A stretch of DNA of 64,000 nucleotides from Pseudomonas hefeiensis (GTDB lineage: Bacteria; Pseudomonadota; Gammaproteobacteria; Pseudomonadales; Pseudomonadaceae): NCBI RefSeq assembly GCF_030687835.1, contig NZ_CP117449.1, positions 5,394,001 through 5,458,000 on the forward strand. Direction: 5' to 3'. Under the pieces are notes generated by a model. The model did no database searches, was not told where the DNA came from, and was given only the letters and a program-made list of their open reading frames with translations. This document shows, piece by piece, positions 20,749 to 30,306 of this stretch. The stretch's first letter is position 1, and every line of letters begins with the position of its first letter. The position numbers were made by a program, and so were the translations under genes.

Positions 20749-20758
20749 ATAGCTTTGG

Positions 20759-21125
20759 TACAAGAACAATAACAAGCCATGTAAACGATAATAAAAATAA
20801 GACGAATCGACTCACGCACAATAAAAACAAGACGGCGAGAGGCGCAGCTAACTGATTCTTTTGGAGAGGCGTTGTATTTGGGGCTTGCCCCACGACCAGG
20901 CCGAGAACAATAAAACTGTCTTAAGACAGGTGCCTGAACTGGTTGGATCGATTGATCACTGCGACACAGCGACCAAAGCAATCCGTTTGCTCTTGACTCC
21001 CGAATGGGAGTGTCACGAAGGGAAAACCTTGTGGCGCGGGCACTCAACAAAAACAAGAAGCCCGAAATCAATAATAAAAATAGAGCACGCAACTAATTCT
21101 GGGGGAGCTTCGGCTCCCCCTGTGG
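20759..21125 (+). ncRNA. crcZ: CrcZ, Hfq/Crc-sequestering small RNA
   Basis: About 365 bases between cbrB and pcnB, the conserved crcZ location. It carries six A-rich CA motifs near 20761-20776, 20788-20803, 20818-20833, 20904-20917, 21045-21060 and 21067-21083, for example ACAATAAAAACAAGA. These bind Hfq with Crc and titrate it from target mRNAs, relieving catabolite repression. The 3' end is a strong hairpin GGGGGAGC-TTCG-GCTCCCCC (21101-21120) with a weak T tract after it. Both ends are inferred. Confidence 0.92.
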
Positions 21126-21290
21126 TTTCTGTCGTTCCGCCTCCCCCGCAGCCTACAAAGCTTGTCGCTTGAAGCTTGCAGCTCAAAACTCCTGTGTCCT
21201 ACACCATCCCTCGACTAAATGCTAGAATCCCCGCCCATCATGCGGTCACTCTTCGTTTTTGGCCGAATATTCCTTCAAACAGTGCATCCC

Positions 21291-22688
21291 ATGCTGAAGA
21301 AGCTGTTCCAGTCATTCCGTTCTCCCTTGCGTCGTACGCAACACATTCGCAGCACGCCTGAAGTGCTCAACAGTGGCCAGCATTCGTTGCAAAAGGCCCA
21401 GTTCAGCCGTTACGCGGTGAACATCGTCGAACGCCTGCAGAACGCCGGTTACCAGGCTTATCTGGTGGGCGGGTGCGTGCGTGACATGCTGCTCAACATC
21501 ACGCCCAAGGATTTCGACGTCGCCACCAGTGCGACGCCGGAACAGATCCGCGCCGAATTTCGCAACGCACGGATCATTGGCCGGCGCTTCAAGCTGGTCC
21601 ACATCCACTTCGGCCGTGAAATCATCGAAGTGGCAACCTTCCGCGCCAACCACCCGCAAAACGATGAAGAAGAAGACAGCAACCAGTCTTCGCGCAACGA
21701 GAGCGGGCGCATCCTGCGCGATAACGTCTACGGCACGCTGGAAGAAGACGCGCAACGCCGCGACTTCACCATCAACGCCCTGTATTACGACCCGGTCAGC
21801 GAACGCATCCTCGACTACGCCAATGGCGTACACGACATCCGTAACCGCCTGATCCGCCTGATCGGCGACCCCAAGCAGCGTTACCAGGAAGACCCGGTAC
21901 GCATGCTTCGGGCCGTGCGTTTCGCCGCCAAACTGGATTTCGGCATCGAAAAGCACAGCGCCACACCGATCCGCGAACTGGCTCCGATGCTGCGGGAGAT
22001 CCCGTCGGCGCGTCTGTTCGAGGAGGTGCTCAAGCTGTTCCTGTCGGGCAACGCGGCGGACACCTTCGAGATGCTGGTGGACCTGCAACTGTTCGACCCG
22101 CTGTTCCCGGCCAGCGCCGAAGCGCTGGAGTACAACCCGACCTACACCCACACCCTGATCAGCGAAGCGCTGATCAACACCGATTTGCGCATCAAGCAGA
22201 ACAAACCGGTGACCCCGGCCTTCCTGTTTGCTGCATTGCTCTGGCCTGCCCTCCCGGCCCGGGTTCTGCGTCTGCAGGAGCGCGGCATGCCGCCGATCCC
22301 CGCCATGCAGGAAGCCGCCCACGAGCTGATCAGCGAACAGTGCCAGCGCATCGCGATTCCGAAACGCTTCACGATGCCGATCCGCGAAATCTGGGATATG
22401 CAGGAGCGCCTGCCACGGCGCAGCGGCAAACGTGCCGACCTGCTGCTGGACAACCCGCGCTTCCGCGCTGGCTACGACTTCCTGCTGCTGCGTGAAAGCG
22501 CTGGCGAACAAACCGATGGCCTGGGTGAATGGTGGACCGACTATCAGGACGCCAACGACAGCGAGCGCCGCGACATGATCCGCGAGCTCAGCGGCAAGGA
22601 CGACGGCGCCAGCGGCCCGCGCAAGCGTCGTCGCAGCAGCGGTGCCAAGCGCAAACGTGCCGGTGTCCCGAGCGCTTCGGACGAGTAA
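21291..22688 (+). CDS. pcnB: Poly(A) polymerase I
   Basis: A 465-residue class II nucleotidyltransferase that adds 3' poly(A) tails and promotes RNA decay. The catalytic motif is VGGCVRDMLL (near 60) with DFDVAT containing the metal-binding aspartates, and QRRDFTINALYYDP near 165. The C-terminus is very basic (GPRKRRRSSGAKRKRAG), typical of the family's RNA-binding tail. I use the ATG at 21291 (MLKKLFQSFRSPLRR), the start seen in relatives; in-frame ATGs at 21219 and 21240 would extend it. The 150 bases after crcZ hold an AAGCTTGTCGCTTGAAGCTT short repeat. Confidence 0.95.
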   Translation: MLKKLFQSFRSPLRRTQHIRSTPEVLNSGQHSLQKAQFSRYAVNIVERLQNAGYQAYLVGGCVRDMLLNITPKDFDVATSATPEQIRAEFRNARIIGRRFKLVHIHFGREIIEVATFRANHPQNDEEEDSNQSSRNESGRILRDNVYGTLEEDAQRRDFTINALYYDPVSERILDYANGVHDIRNRLIRLIGDPKQRYQEDPVRMLRAVRFAAKLDFGIEKHSATPIRELAPMLREIPSARLFEEVLKLFLSGNAADTFEMLVDLQLFDPLFPASAEALEYNPTYTHTLISEALINTDLRIKQNKPVTPAFLFAALLWPALPARVLRLQERGMPPIPAMQEAAHELISEQCQRIAIPKRFTMPIREIWDMQERLPRRSGKRADLLLDNPRFRAGYDFLLLRESAGEQTDGLGEWWTDYQDANDSERRDMIRELSGKDDGASGPRKRRRSSGAKRKRAGVPSASDE

Positions 22689-22691
22689 TCG

Positions 22692-23177
22692 ATGGAACGC
22701 ATCTACATCGGCATGGGCAGCAACCTCGCCGAGCCCGCCGAACAATTGCGCAGCGCTGTCCAGGCGCTGGCGCAACTGCCCGACACGCAACTGGCGGGCG
22801 TGTCAGCGTTCTACCAAAGCGACTCCCTGCTGCCCGGCCAGCCACGCTACACCAATGCAGTCGCGGCGCTGGACACTTGCCTGGCGCCGCTGGACCTGCT
22901 CGATGCACTGCAAGCCATCGAAACCGGACAAGGTCGCGAACGCCTGGAGCGCTGGGGTCCGCGCACCCTGGACCTGGATATCCTCCTGTTCGGCGATCGC
23001 CTGATCGACGAACCTCGCCTGAAAGTCCCCCACTACCATATCCAGGCTCGGGCCTTCGTGCTCTATCCCCTCGCAGAACTGGCGCCCGCCGACCTGCGCC
23101 TGGCCGACGGACGCCTGCTCAAGGACCTGCTTGCAGCGTGCCCGTTTGTCGGCCTGGAACGCTTGCCCTCGAATTGA
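22692..23177 (+). CDS. folK: 6-hydroxymethyl-7,8-dihydropterin pyrophosphokinase
   Basis: A 161-residue HPPK that transfers pyrophosphate from ATP to the pterin in folate synthesis. The signatures are YIGMGSNLAEP at the start and the metal/ATP site GPRTLDLDILLFGD near 90-103. It begins 3 bases after pcnB, an arrangement shared with many gammaproteobacteria, so it is co-transcribed. Confidence 0.95.
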   Translation: MERIYIGMGSNLAEPAEQLRSAVQALAQLPDTQLAGVSAFYQSDSLLPGQPRYTNAVAALDTCLAPLDLLDALQAIETGQGRERLERWGPRTLDLDILLFGDRLIDEPRLKVPHYHIQARAFVLYPLAELAPADLRLADGRLLKDLLAACPFVGLERLPSN

Positions 23178-23184
23178 CGTAGCG

Positions 23185-23282
23185 ATCCTGTGGGAGCGAG
23201 CCTGCTCGCGATAGCGGTGATTCAGCCAATGTAAATGTCGACTGACCCACCGCTATCGCGAGCAGGCTCGCTCCCACAGGAT
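23185..23282. repeat. REPIN-type inverted repeat
   Basis: Near-perfect arms ATCCTGTGGGAGCGAGCCTG and its complement, extending through CTCGCGATAGCGGTG, around a centre of about 30 bases. It lies after folK. Between it and panB (23283-23579) are a GTAAC repeat cluster and a hairpin leader described in the findings. Confidence 0.9.
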
Positions 23283-23521
23283 TCGGACCCGGCAGTCACA
23301 TTCGAGACACTCCCCCACGCTGAAACGCATCAGTAACCCCGGTAACACCCGGCGGTAACACATCCAATTGACTTCCCGGGTACTCCTCACGACTATAGGC
23401 GTCCCGTTGCCGCCCACGCGGCGCTAAAGGGCGCAATCCAGGCCTTACAAGCACCACGCATAGAAGGTGCGCCTGTATAAATGACGAATCATGCGCGTTA
23501 CTCGCAGTAGTTCAAGGAAGT

Positions 23522-23558
23522 GTTCTCAGTCAGGGAAACCCGTTGAGAACATTCCCTG
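23522..23558 (+). promoter_or_regulatory. Leader with two alternative hairpins before panB
   Basis: GTTCTCA (23522-23528) can pair with TGAGAAC (23544-23550), or CAGGGAA (23531-23537) with TTCCCTG (23552-23558). The two pairings overlap and exclude each other. The block ends about 20 bases before the panB start. A regulatory role is inferred from structure only. Confidence 0.3.
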
Positions 23559-23579
23559 GCGCCTAATGAGGACTTTTTC

Positions 23580-24380
23580 ATGCCAGCTATTACCCTGACC
23601 ACGCTGCAAGGTCTTAAGCAAAAAGGTGAAAAAATCACCATGCTGACCTGCTATGACGCAACCTTCGCCCACGCCTGCAATGAGGCCGGTGTCGAAGTGC
23701 TGCTGGTGGGCGATTCCCTCGGCATGGTGTTGCAAGGCCACGACAGCACGCTGCCGGTAAGCACCACCGACATGGCCTATCACGTGGCCGCGGTCAAACG
23801 CGGTAACACCGATGCCCTGATCCTCGCCGACCTGCCATTCATGGCCTATGCCACCCTCGAACAGACCATGACCAACAGCGCCCAACTGATGCAGGCCGGC
23901 GCTCATATGGTGAAAATCGAAGGCGCGTTGTGGCTGGCCGATTCCATTCGCCTGCTGGCCGAGCGCGGTATCCCGGTGTGCGCACACCTGGGTTTGACGC
24001 CCCAAGCGGTGAATATCCTCGGCGGTTACAAGGTCCAGGGCCGCAATGAAAACCAGGCCCGTCAAATGCGCGCCGATGCGATCGCGCTGGAGCAAGCTGG
24101 CGCCGCAATGTTGCTGCTCGAATGCGTCCCCAGCGAACTGGCGGAGGAAATCACCCAGGCGGTGAAGATCCCGGTCATCGGCATCGGCGCCGGCAGCGCC
24201 ACCGACGGCCAGGTACTGGTGCTGCACGACATGCTCGGCTTGTCGATCACCGGTCGCGTGCCCAAATTCGTGAAGAACTTCATGGCCGGGCAAGCGAGCA
24301 TTCAGGCCGCCCTGGGCGCCTACGTTGCTGAAGTCAAAGCGGCGACCTTCCCTGGCGTCGAGCACGGATTTTCTGCATGA
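23580..24380 (+). CDS. panB: 3-methyl-2-oxobutanoate hydroxymethyltransferase
   Basis: A 266-residue TIM-barrel enzyme that makes ketopantoate, the first step of pantothenate synthesis. It has [39 protein letters not shown] with the metal-binding Asp and His, and the C-terminal [20 protein letters not shown]. It is followed by panC with a 4-base overlap. Confidence 0.96.
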   Translation: MPAITLTTLQGLKQKGEKITMLTCYDATFAHACNEAGVEVLLVGDSLGMVLQGHDSTLPVSTTDMAYHVAAVKRGNTDALILADLPFMAYATLEQTMTNSAQLMQAGAHMVKIEGALWLADSIRLLAERGIPVCAHLGLTPQAVNILGGYKVQGRNENQARQMRADAIALEQAGAAMLLLECVPSELAEEITQAVKIPVIGIGAGSATDGQVLVLHDMLGLSITGRVPKFVKNFMAGQASIQAALGAYVAEVKAATFPGVEHGFSA

Positions 24381-25237
24381 ACACCGTCAAAACCGTACGC
24401 GAACTGCGGGCCGCCGTGGCCCGCGCTCGCAGCGAAGGCAAACGCATCGCTTTCGTGCCGACTATGGGTAACCTGCACAGCGGCCATATGGCGCTGGTCA
24501 CCAAAGCGGCGCAGCGGGCCGACTTCGTGGTGGCGAGCATTTTCGTCAACCCGCTGCAATTCGGTGCCGGCGAAGACCTGGACAAATATCCGCGCACTCT
24601 GGCGGCCGACCAGGAAAAACTGCTCCAGGCCGGTTGCCATCTGCTGTTCGCTCCAACCGTCGAAGAAATGTACCCCGACGGCATGGCCGGGCAGACCCGG
24701 GTCAGCGTCCCGCAATTGTCCGAAGGCCTGTGCGGCGCCAGCCGTCCGGGGCATTTCGAGGGTGTGGCAACGGTGGTCAGCAAACTGTTCAACATGGTCC
24801 AGCCTGATCTTGCGGTGTTCGGCCAGAAGGACTTCCAGCAACTGGCGGTGATCCGCGCGCTGGTCCATGACCTGAACATGCCGATCCAGATCATTGGCGA
24901 GCCGACCGTTCGCGCCGAAGACGGCCTGGCGCTGTCGTCGCGCAACGGCTTCCTCAGCCCTGAACAACGCGCGGTGGCGCCCGTGGTCTATCGCAGCCTG
25001 AGCCAGATTGGCGAGGCGATCAGGCTGGGGCGACGGGATTATCCGGCGCTGGTGGCCGAGCAGATCAAGCAACTGGAAACTGCCGGCCTGCGTCCTGATT
25101 ATCTGGAAGTTCGCCACGCCCGTACCTTACGACCGGCCACGGCCGAGGACCGCGACCTGGCGATTCTGGTGGCTGCGTTCCTGGGCACCACACGGCTGAT
25201 CGACAACTTGCACCTGGACCTCGACGCAACCGCCTGA
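24377..25237 (+). CDS. panC: Pantothenate synthetase
   Basis: A 286-residue adenylate-forming ligase joining pantoate and beta-alanine. It has the nucleotide-binding [14 protein letters not shown] near residue 30, [20 protein letters not shown] near 58 and [18 protein letters not shown] near 150, then [12 protein letters not shown]. It overlaps panB by 4 bases. A REPIN separates it from panD. Confidence 0.96.
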   Translation: MNTVKTVRELRAAVARARSEGKRIAFVPTMGNLHSGHMALVTKAAQRADFVVASIFVNPLQFGAGEDLDKYPRTLAADQEKLLQAGCHLLFAPTVEEMYPDGMAGQTRVSVPQLSEGLCGASRPGHFEGVATVVSKLFNMVQPDLAVFGQKDFQQLAVIRALVHDLNMPIQIIGEPTVRAEDGLALSSRNGFLSPEQRAVAPVVYRSLSQIGEAIRLGRRDYPALVAEQIKQLETAGLRPDYLEVRHARTLRPATAEDRDLAILVAAFLGTTRLIDNLHLDLDATA

Positions 25238-25269
25238 ATCACCCCCCGTCCCAATCTGGGGATGGGCCT

Positions 25270-25390
25270 TGTGGGAGCAATCCTGTGGGAGCAAAGCTTG
25301 CTCGCGATAGCGGCCGAAAAGTCGACATATGTGTTGAATTTGACAGCGTCATCGCGAGCAAGCTTTGCTCCCACAGCCTAGCTCCCACAA
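25270..25390. repeat. REPIN-type inverted repeat with duplicated ends
   Basis: Inner arms TGTGGGAGCAAAGCTTGCTC and complement; the terminal GTGGGAGC / GCTCCCAC is present twice on each side (25271 and 25284; 25368 and 25381). It lies between panC and panD and may separate their transcription. Confidence 0.88.
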
Positions 25391-25499
25391 GGGATAGACG
25401 GTATTTTACTGACTGCATTCTCACATCCCTTGCATATTGCCGCCTCCAGAGCCTTCGGGCAAACTGCCCGCCGTTCGGACCCGACCAGAGGAAACATTC

Positions 25500-25880
25500 A
25501 TGCACGCCATCATGCTCAAGGCCAAGCTGCACCGCGCCGAAGTCACTCACGCCGTGCTCGACTACGAAGGCTCCTGCGCCATTGATGGTGAGTGGCTGGA
25601 CCTGTCGGGTATCCGTGAATACGAACAGATCCAGATCTACAACGTCGACAATGGGGAACGCTTCACCACCTACGCGATCCGTGGCGAAGAAGGCTCGCGA
25701 ATGATTTCGGTCAACGGCGCTGCGGCGCACAAGGCCAAGGTGGGTGACCGGGTGATCATCTGTGCCTACGCCCATTACAGCGAGGCCGAACTGGCCAACT
25801 TCAAGCCCCGCATGTTGTACATGGCCCCGGGCAACGAACTGAGCCATACCAGTAACGCCATCCCGGTTCAGGTCGCCTGA
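25500..25880 (+). CDS. panD: Aspartate 1-decarboxylase, precursor
   Basis: A 126-residue pyruvoyl enzyme that converts aspartate to beta-alanine for PanC. The self-cleavage site Gly-Ser is visible in [14 protein letters not shown] (cleavage before Ser25), giving small beta and larger alpha chains. The ATG at 25500 has AGAGGA 10 bases upstream and gives the usual start [18 protein letters not shown]; the longer frame from 25437 is not conserved. Confidence 0.95.
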   Translation: MHAIMLKAKLHRAEVTHAVLDYEGSCAIDGEWLDLSGIREYEQIQIYNVDNGERFTTYAIRGEEGSRMISVNGAAAHKAKVGDRVIICAYAHYSEAELANFKPRMLYMAPGNELSHTSNAIPVQVA

Positions 25881-25896
25881 CCGAACCCCGGCCAGC

Positions 25897-26006
25897 GTGG
25901 GAGCCTGTGGGAGCCTGTGGGAGCAAAGCTTGCTCGCGATGGCGATTGATAGTCGACACGGATGTTGAATGTGACGGCCTCATCGCGAGCAAGCTTGGCT
26001 CCCACA
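25897..26006. repeat. REPIN-type inverted repeat with duplicated 5' end
   Basis: GTGGGAGCCT occurs three times in tandem before the arm GAGCAAAGCTTGCTCGCGAT; the other arm ATCGCGAGCAAGCTTGGCTC closes it. It lies between panD and pgi. The rest of that gap (26007-26215) presumably holds the pgi promoter; I see no clear motif. Confidence 0.85.
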
Positions 26007-26215
26007 GTCCGTCTGTCGGAGCAATCCCGCCCCTGCTGTATAAAAAAGTACCGGGAAACGGTCTGACAAAGTCAAGACAGATCGCAACACGAGGTTTACT
26101 GTAGTCGCCCTGTGCCCATAAATCGTGTCGACGCAGTTGTCCGGACGCCCCCTGAGGCCATGCCGGAATTTTTAGTGTACAAAAGGTCGTTCAAGTAAAA
26201 AGGAAACCCGCAGCG

Positions 26216-27880
26216 ATGGCGTATTACCGAACCCCTCACGACGTGACCGCTCTGCCTGCCTGGCAAGCGCTGAATGACCACCGCAAAGCCATGCAGGACT
26301 TCAGCATGCGCGAAGCGTTCCATGCCGATCCGCAGCGTTTCAATCAATTCACCCTGTCGAGCTGCGGCCTGTTTCTCGACTACTCAAAAAACCTGATCAA
26401 CGCCCAGACCCGTGACCTACTGGTTTGCCTGGCCAATGAAGTCGACCTCAAGGGTGCGATCAAGGCGCTGTTCGAAGGCGAAATCGTCAATGCCTCCGAG
26501 AACCGCCCGGCCCTGCACACCGCCCTACGCCGGCCAGTGGGCGACAAATTGCTGGTAAGCGGCGTCGACGTCATGCCCGACGTACACAAGGTGCTGAACC
26601 AGATCACTGATCTGGTAGGTCGCATTCATGACGGTCTGTGGCGCGGCTACACCGAAAAACCGATTACCGACGTGGTGAACATCGGCATCGGCGGCTCTTT
26701 CCTCGGCCCGGAACTGGTCTCCGAAGCGCTGTTGTCTTACGCGCAAAAAGGCGTGCGCTGTCACTACCTGGCGAACATCGACGGCAGCGAGTTCCATGAG
26801 CTGACCATGAAGTTGCGCGCCGAGACCACGCTGTTCATCGTCTCGTCGAAATCCTTCAACACCCTCGAAACCCTGAAGAACGCCCAGGCTGCCCGTGCCT
26901 GGTACCTGGCCCAGGGCGGTTCCGAGGCGGAGCTGTACCGCCACTTCATCGCCGTATCAAGTAATAACGCCGCCGCCGTGGCCTTCGGCATCCGCGAAGA
27001 AAACATCTTCCCGATGTGGGATTGGGTCGGCGGGCGCTACTCGCTCTGGTCGGCCATCGGCTTGCCGATCGCCCTGGCCATCGGCATGTCGAACTTCAAG
27101 GAATTGCTCTCCGGTGCCTACTCCATGGACCAGCATTTCCAGAGCGCGCCGTTCGAACAGAACATGCCGGTACTGCTGGCACTGCTGGGCGTGTGGTACG
27201 GCAACTTCTGGGGCGCGCAAAGCCATGCGATCCTGCCGTACGACCACTACCTGCGCAACATCACCAAGCACTTGCAGCAACTGGACATGGAATCCAACGG
27301 CAAGAGCGTGCGCCAGGACGGCACACCGGTGTCTACCGACACAGGTCCTGTGATCTGGGGCGGCGTCGGTTGCAATGGTCAGCACGCCTACCACCAGTTG
27401 CTGCATCAGGGCACCCAGTTGATCCCGGCGGACTTCATCGTGCCGATCGTCAGTTTCAACCCGGTTTCCGATCACCACCAGTGGCTGTACGCCAACTGCC
27501 TGTCCCAGAGCCAGGCGCTGATGCTAGGCAAGACCCGCGCCGAAGCCGAAGCGGAACTGCGTGACAAAGGCGCGAGCGAAGAAGACGTACAGAAGCTGGC
27601 CTCCCACAAGGTGATCCCGGGCAACCGTCCGAGCAACACCCTGGTGGTCGAACGCATCAGTCCGCGTCGCCTTGGCGCATTGGTAGCGCTGTACGAACAT
27701 AAAGTGTTCGTGCAAAGCGTGGTCTGGGGCATCAACGCTTTCGACCAATGGGGCGTGGAGCTGGGCAAAGAATTGGGCAAGGGCGTCTACAACCGTCTGG
27801 TGGGCAGCGAAGAAAGCGCGGCCGAAGACCCTTCGACCCAGGGTTTGATCAACTACTTCCGCGGGCGTCATCGCGGCTGA
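26216..27880 (+). CDS. pgi: Glucose-6-phosphate isomerase
   Basis: A 554-residue enzyme interconverting glucose-6-phosphate and fructose-6-phosphate. It has [18 protein letters not shown] near 160, the catalytic Glu region [18 protein letters not shown] near 265, and [18 protein letters not shown] near 382 containing the catalytic His. In Pseudomonas it feeds the cyclic Entner-Doudoroff route because phosphofructokinase is absent. It is preceded by AAAAAGGAAA. Confidence 0.96.
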   Translation: MAYYRTPHDVTALPAWQALNDHRKAMQDFSMREAFHADPQRFNQFTLSSCGLFLDYSKNLINAQTRDLLVCLANEVDLKGAIKALFEGEIVNASENRPALHTALRRPVGDKLLVSGVDVMPDVHKVLNQITDLVGRIHDGLWRGYTEKPITDVVNIGIGGSFLGPELVSEALLSYAQKGVRCHYLANIDGSEFHELTMKLRAETTLFIVSSKSFNTLETLKNAQAARAWYLAQGGSEAELYRHFIAVSSNNAAAVAFGIREENIFPMWDWVGGRYSLWSAIGLPIALAIGMSNFKELLSGAYSMDQHFQSAPFEQNMPVLLALLGVWYGNFWGAQSHAILPYDHYLRNITKHLQQLDMESNGKSVRQDGTPVSTDTGPVIWGGVGCNGQHAYHQLLHQGTQLIPADFIVPIVSFNPVSDHHQWLYANCLSQSQALMLGKTRAEAEAELRDKGASEEDVQKLASHKVIPGNRPSNTLVVERISPRRLGALVALYEHKVFVQSVVWGINAFDQWGVELGKELGKGVYNRLVGSEESAAEDPSTQGLINYFRGRHRG

Positions 27881-27898
27881 TCCCTGGGTTGCATCACC

Positions 27899-28007
27899 CT
27901 TGTGGGAGCGGGCTTTGTGGGAGCAAAGCTTGCTCGCGATAGCGGTCTGACATCAACTTATCTGTTGAATGTGACGACGTCATCGCGAGCAAGCTCTGCT
28001 CCCACCA
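27899..28007. repeat. REPIN-type inverted repeat
   Basis: Arms GTGGGAGCAAAGCTTGCTCG and complement with one mismatch, with an extra 5' copy of GTGGGAGCGGGC. It lies between pgi and acsA. Confidence 0.85.
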
Positions 28008-28076
28008 AGCTCGCACAGTTGATTTGTACATGACTTGAACCCTCAGGCTACTCGGCGCATCTTTATGACTTGTCGC

Positions 28077-28093
28077 AAAAACAAGAATAAGGA
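28077..28093 (+). promoter_or_regulatory. Hfq/Crc-type A-rich motif over the acsA ribosome site
   Basis: AAAAACAAGAATAAGGA (28077-28093) resembles the AAnAAnAA motifs of CrcZ and includes the Shine-Dalgarno sequence AAGGA, 6 bases before the acsA ATG. Binding of Hfq-Crc would block translation while a preferred carbon source is present. Confidence 0.65.
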
Positions 28094-28099
28094 ACCGTC

Positions 28100-30037
28100 A
28101 TGTTCGATATCAGCCAGTACCCCCAAGCCGATGCCGTCCGCCGGGCTGCGCAACTGAGTCAGGACGAGTACACGCGGCTCTACAAAGAATCCATCGAACA
28201 CCCGAGCGCTTTCTGGGCCGAGCAGGCCACGCGCTTTCTCGACTGGATGACGCCCTGGCAAACCGTCCAGCGCTATGACCTCAAGATCGGCGACGCCACC
28301 TGGTTCGCCGGGGGCAAGCTGAACGTCAGCGCCAATTGCATCGACCGCCATCTGGAGACACGTGGCGACCAGACGGCGATCATCTGGGAAGGCGACAATC
28401 CCGCCGAATCGGCAGAAATCACCTACAAAAAACTTCACCACCATGTTTGCCGCCTGGCCAACGTGCTGAAAAGCCGCGGCGTGAAGAAAGGCGACCGGGT
28501 CTGCATATATATGCCGATGATCCCGGAGGCGGCCTACGCCATGCTTGCCTGCACCCGCATTGGCGCGGTGCATTCGGTGGTGTTCGGCGGCTTTTCGCCG
28601 GATTCGCTGCGCGACCGGATTCTCGACGCCGATTGCCGCACCGTGATTACCGCCGACGAAGGCGTGCGCGGAGGACGATTCATACCGCTCAAGCGCAACG
28701 TTGATAGGGCCCTGGAAAGTTGCCCGAACGTCAGCACCGTGCTGGTGGTCGAGCGCACCCAGGGCGAAGTGGCCTGGGTCGAAGGCCGCGATCTGTGGTA
28801 CCACCAGGCGATGCATGCCATGAGCGACGATTGCCCGCCGGAACCGATGGACGCCGAAGACCCGCTGTTCATCCTCTACACCTCCGGCAGCACCGGTAAA
28901 CCCAAGGGTGTGCTGCACACCACCGGGGGTTATCTGCTGCAAGCGGCGATGACGTTCAAGTACGTACTGGACTACCGCGACAACGAAGTGTTCTGGTGCA
29001 CCGCCGATGTCGGTTGGGTCACCGGCCACAGCTACATCGTCTACGGACCGCTGGCCAACGGCGCCACCACGCTGATCTTCGAAGGCGTGCCGAGCTACCC
29101 CAGCAGTTCGCGTTTCTGGCAGGTGATCGACAAGCATCAAGTCAATATTTTCTACACGGCCCCGACCGCCCTGCGGGCGCTGATGCGCGAAGGTGCCGGC
29201 CCGTTGCGGGAAACGTCGCGCAAAAGCCTGCGATTGCTCGGCAGCGTCGGTGAGCCAATCAACCCGGAAGCGTGGGAATGGTACTTCAACGTGGTGGGCG
29301 AACAGCGCTGCCCGATTGTCGACACCTGGTGGCAAACCGAAACCGGCGGCATCATGCTCAGCCCGCTGGTGAGTGCGCCGCGGCTCAAGCCGGGCTGCGC
29401 CACCCGACCGATGTTCGGCGTGCAACCGGTATTGCTGGATGAAACCGGCAAGGAAATCCACGGTGCGGGCAGCGGTGTACTGGCGATCAAGGCGAGCTGG
29501 CCGGGGCAGATTCGCAGCGTTTATGGCGACCACCCACGCATGGTCGACACCTACTTCAAGCCCTATCCCGGCTATTACTTCACCGGCGACGGCGCCCGTC
29601 GAGATGAAGATGGCGATTACTGGATCACCGGGCGCATCGACGATGTGATCAACGTCTCCGGGCACCGCATCGGCACCGCCGAAATAGAAAGCGCCTTGGT
29701 GTTGCACGACAACATCGCCGAAGCGGCAGTGGTCGGTTACCCCCACGACCTCAAGGGCCAGGGCATCTACGCTTTCGTCACGCCGATGGATGGAATCGAG
29801 GCCAACGACGCATTGAAGAAGGAATTGCTGGACCACGTCAGCAAGGAAATCGGCAGCTTCGCCAAACCGGAACTGATCCAGTGGGCGCCTGCACTGCCCA
29901 AGACCCGCTCAGGCAAGATCATGCGGCGCATTCTGCGCAAGATTGCCTGCAACGAGCTCGACAGCCTGGGCGACACCTCGACCCTGGCCGATCCGAGCGT
30001 GGTGGAGGGGCTGATCGACAAGCGCCTCAACCGCTGA
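28100..30037 (+). CDS. acsA: Acetyl-CoA synthetase
   Basis: A 645-residue AMP-forming ligase that activates acetate to acetyl-CoA. It has the phosphate loop [11 protein letters not shown] near residue 265, [10 protein letters not shown] near 412, [20 protein letters not shown] near 492 and the C-terminal [11 protein letters not shown] whose Lys is the usual acetylation site. Length is that of family members. It appears monocistronic with repeats on both sides. Confidence 0.96.
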   Translation: MFDISQYPQADAVRRAAQLSQDEYTRLYKESIEHPSAFWAEQATRFLDWMTPWQTVQRYDLKIGDATWFAGGKLNVSANCIDRHLETRGDQTAIIWEGDNPAESAEITYKKLHHHVCRLANVLKSRGVKKGDRVCIYMPMIPEAAYAMLACTRIGAVHSVVFGGFSPDSLRDRILDADCRTVITADEGVRGGRFIPLKRNVDRALESCPNVSTVLVVERTQGEVAWVEGRDLWYHQAMHAMSDDCPPEPMDAEDPLFILYTSGSTGKPKGVLHTTGGYLLQAAMTFKYVLDYRDNEVFWCTADVGWVTGHSYIVYGPLANGATTLIFEGVPSYPSSSRFWQVIDKHQVNIFYTAPTALRALMREGAGPLRETSRKSLRLLGSVGEPINPEAWEWYFNVVGEQRCPIVDTWWQTETGGIMLSPLVSAPRLKPGCATRPMFGVQPVLLDETGKEIHGAGSGVLAIKASWPGQIRSVYGDHPRMVDTYFKPYPGYYFTGDGARRDEDGDYWITGRIDDVINVSGHRIGTAEIESALVLHDNIAEAAVVGYPHDLKGQGIYAFVTPMDGIEANDALKKELLDHVSKEIGSFAKPELIQWAPALPKTRSGKIMRRILRKIACNELDSLGDTSTLADPSVVEGLIDKRLNR

Positions 30038-30053
30038 ACCAAACACAAGAACC

Positions 30054-30213
30054 TGTGGCGAGGGAGCTTGCTCCCGTTTTTTGTGGCGAGGGGATTTATC
30101 CCCGCTGGACTGCGCAGCAGTCCCCATACAGCAAGCGAGATCTGACTGACACTCCGAGTCGTCAGATTTCAGGGCTGCTGCGCAGCCCAACGGGGATAAA
30201 TCCCCTCGCCACA
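30054..30213. repeat. Second repeat family, GTGGCGAGGGGATTTATCCCC type
   Basis: A partial copy (TGTGGCGAGGGAGCTTGCTC) precedes a full inverted element whose ends are TGTGGCGAGGGGATTTATCC and complement, with inner pairing CTGCGCAGCAG/CTGCTGCGCAG. The same family recurs at 40937-40966 and 56437-56568. Confidence 0.85.
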
Positions 30214-30306
30214 ATTCGGTGCCGGCTCACATCCGCATGCAATACCCAACCCGAGTATCCATAACTGCTAAACTCCCGCGCCTCATTTCCTTAAGGCGCG
30301 CCCGGC

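Noticed and set aside
21312..22790. 492-codon open frame antisense to pcnB
   Set aside because: Shadow of pcnB that also runs into folK; no motifs.
28043..29836. 597-codon open frame on the minus strand across acsA
   Set aside because: It is the complement of a strongly biased high-GC gene; no family resemblance, no ribosome site, and acsA is intact on the other strand.
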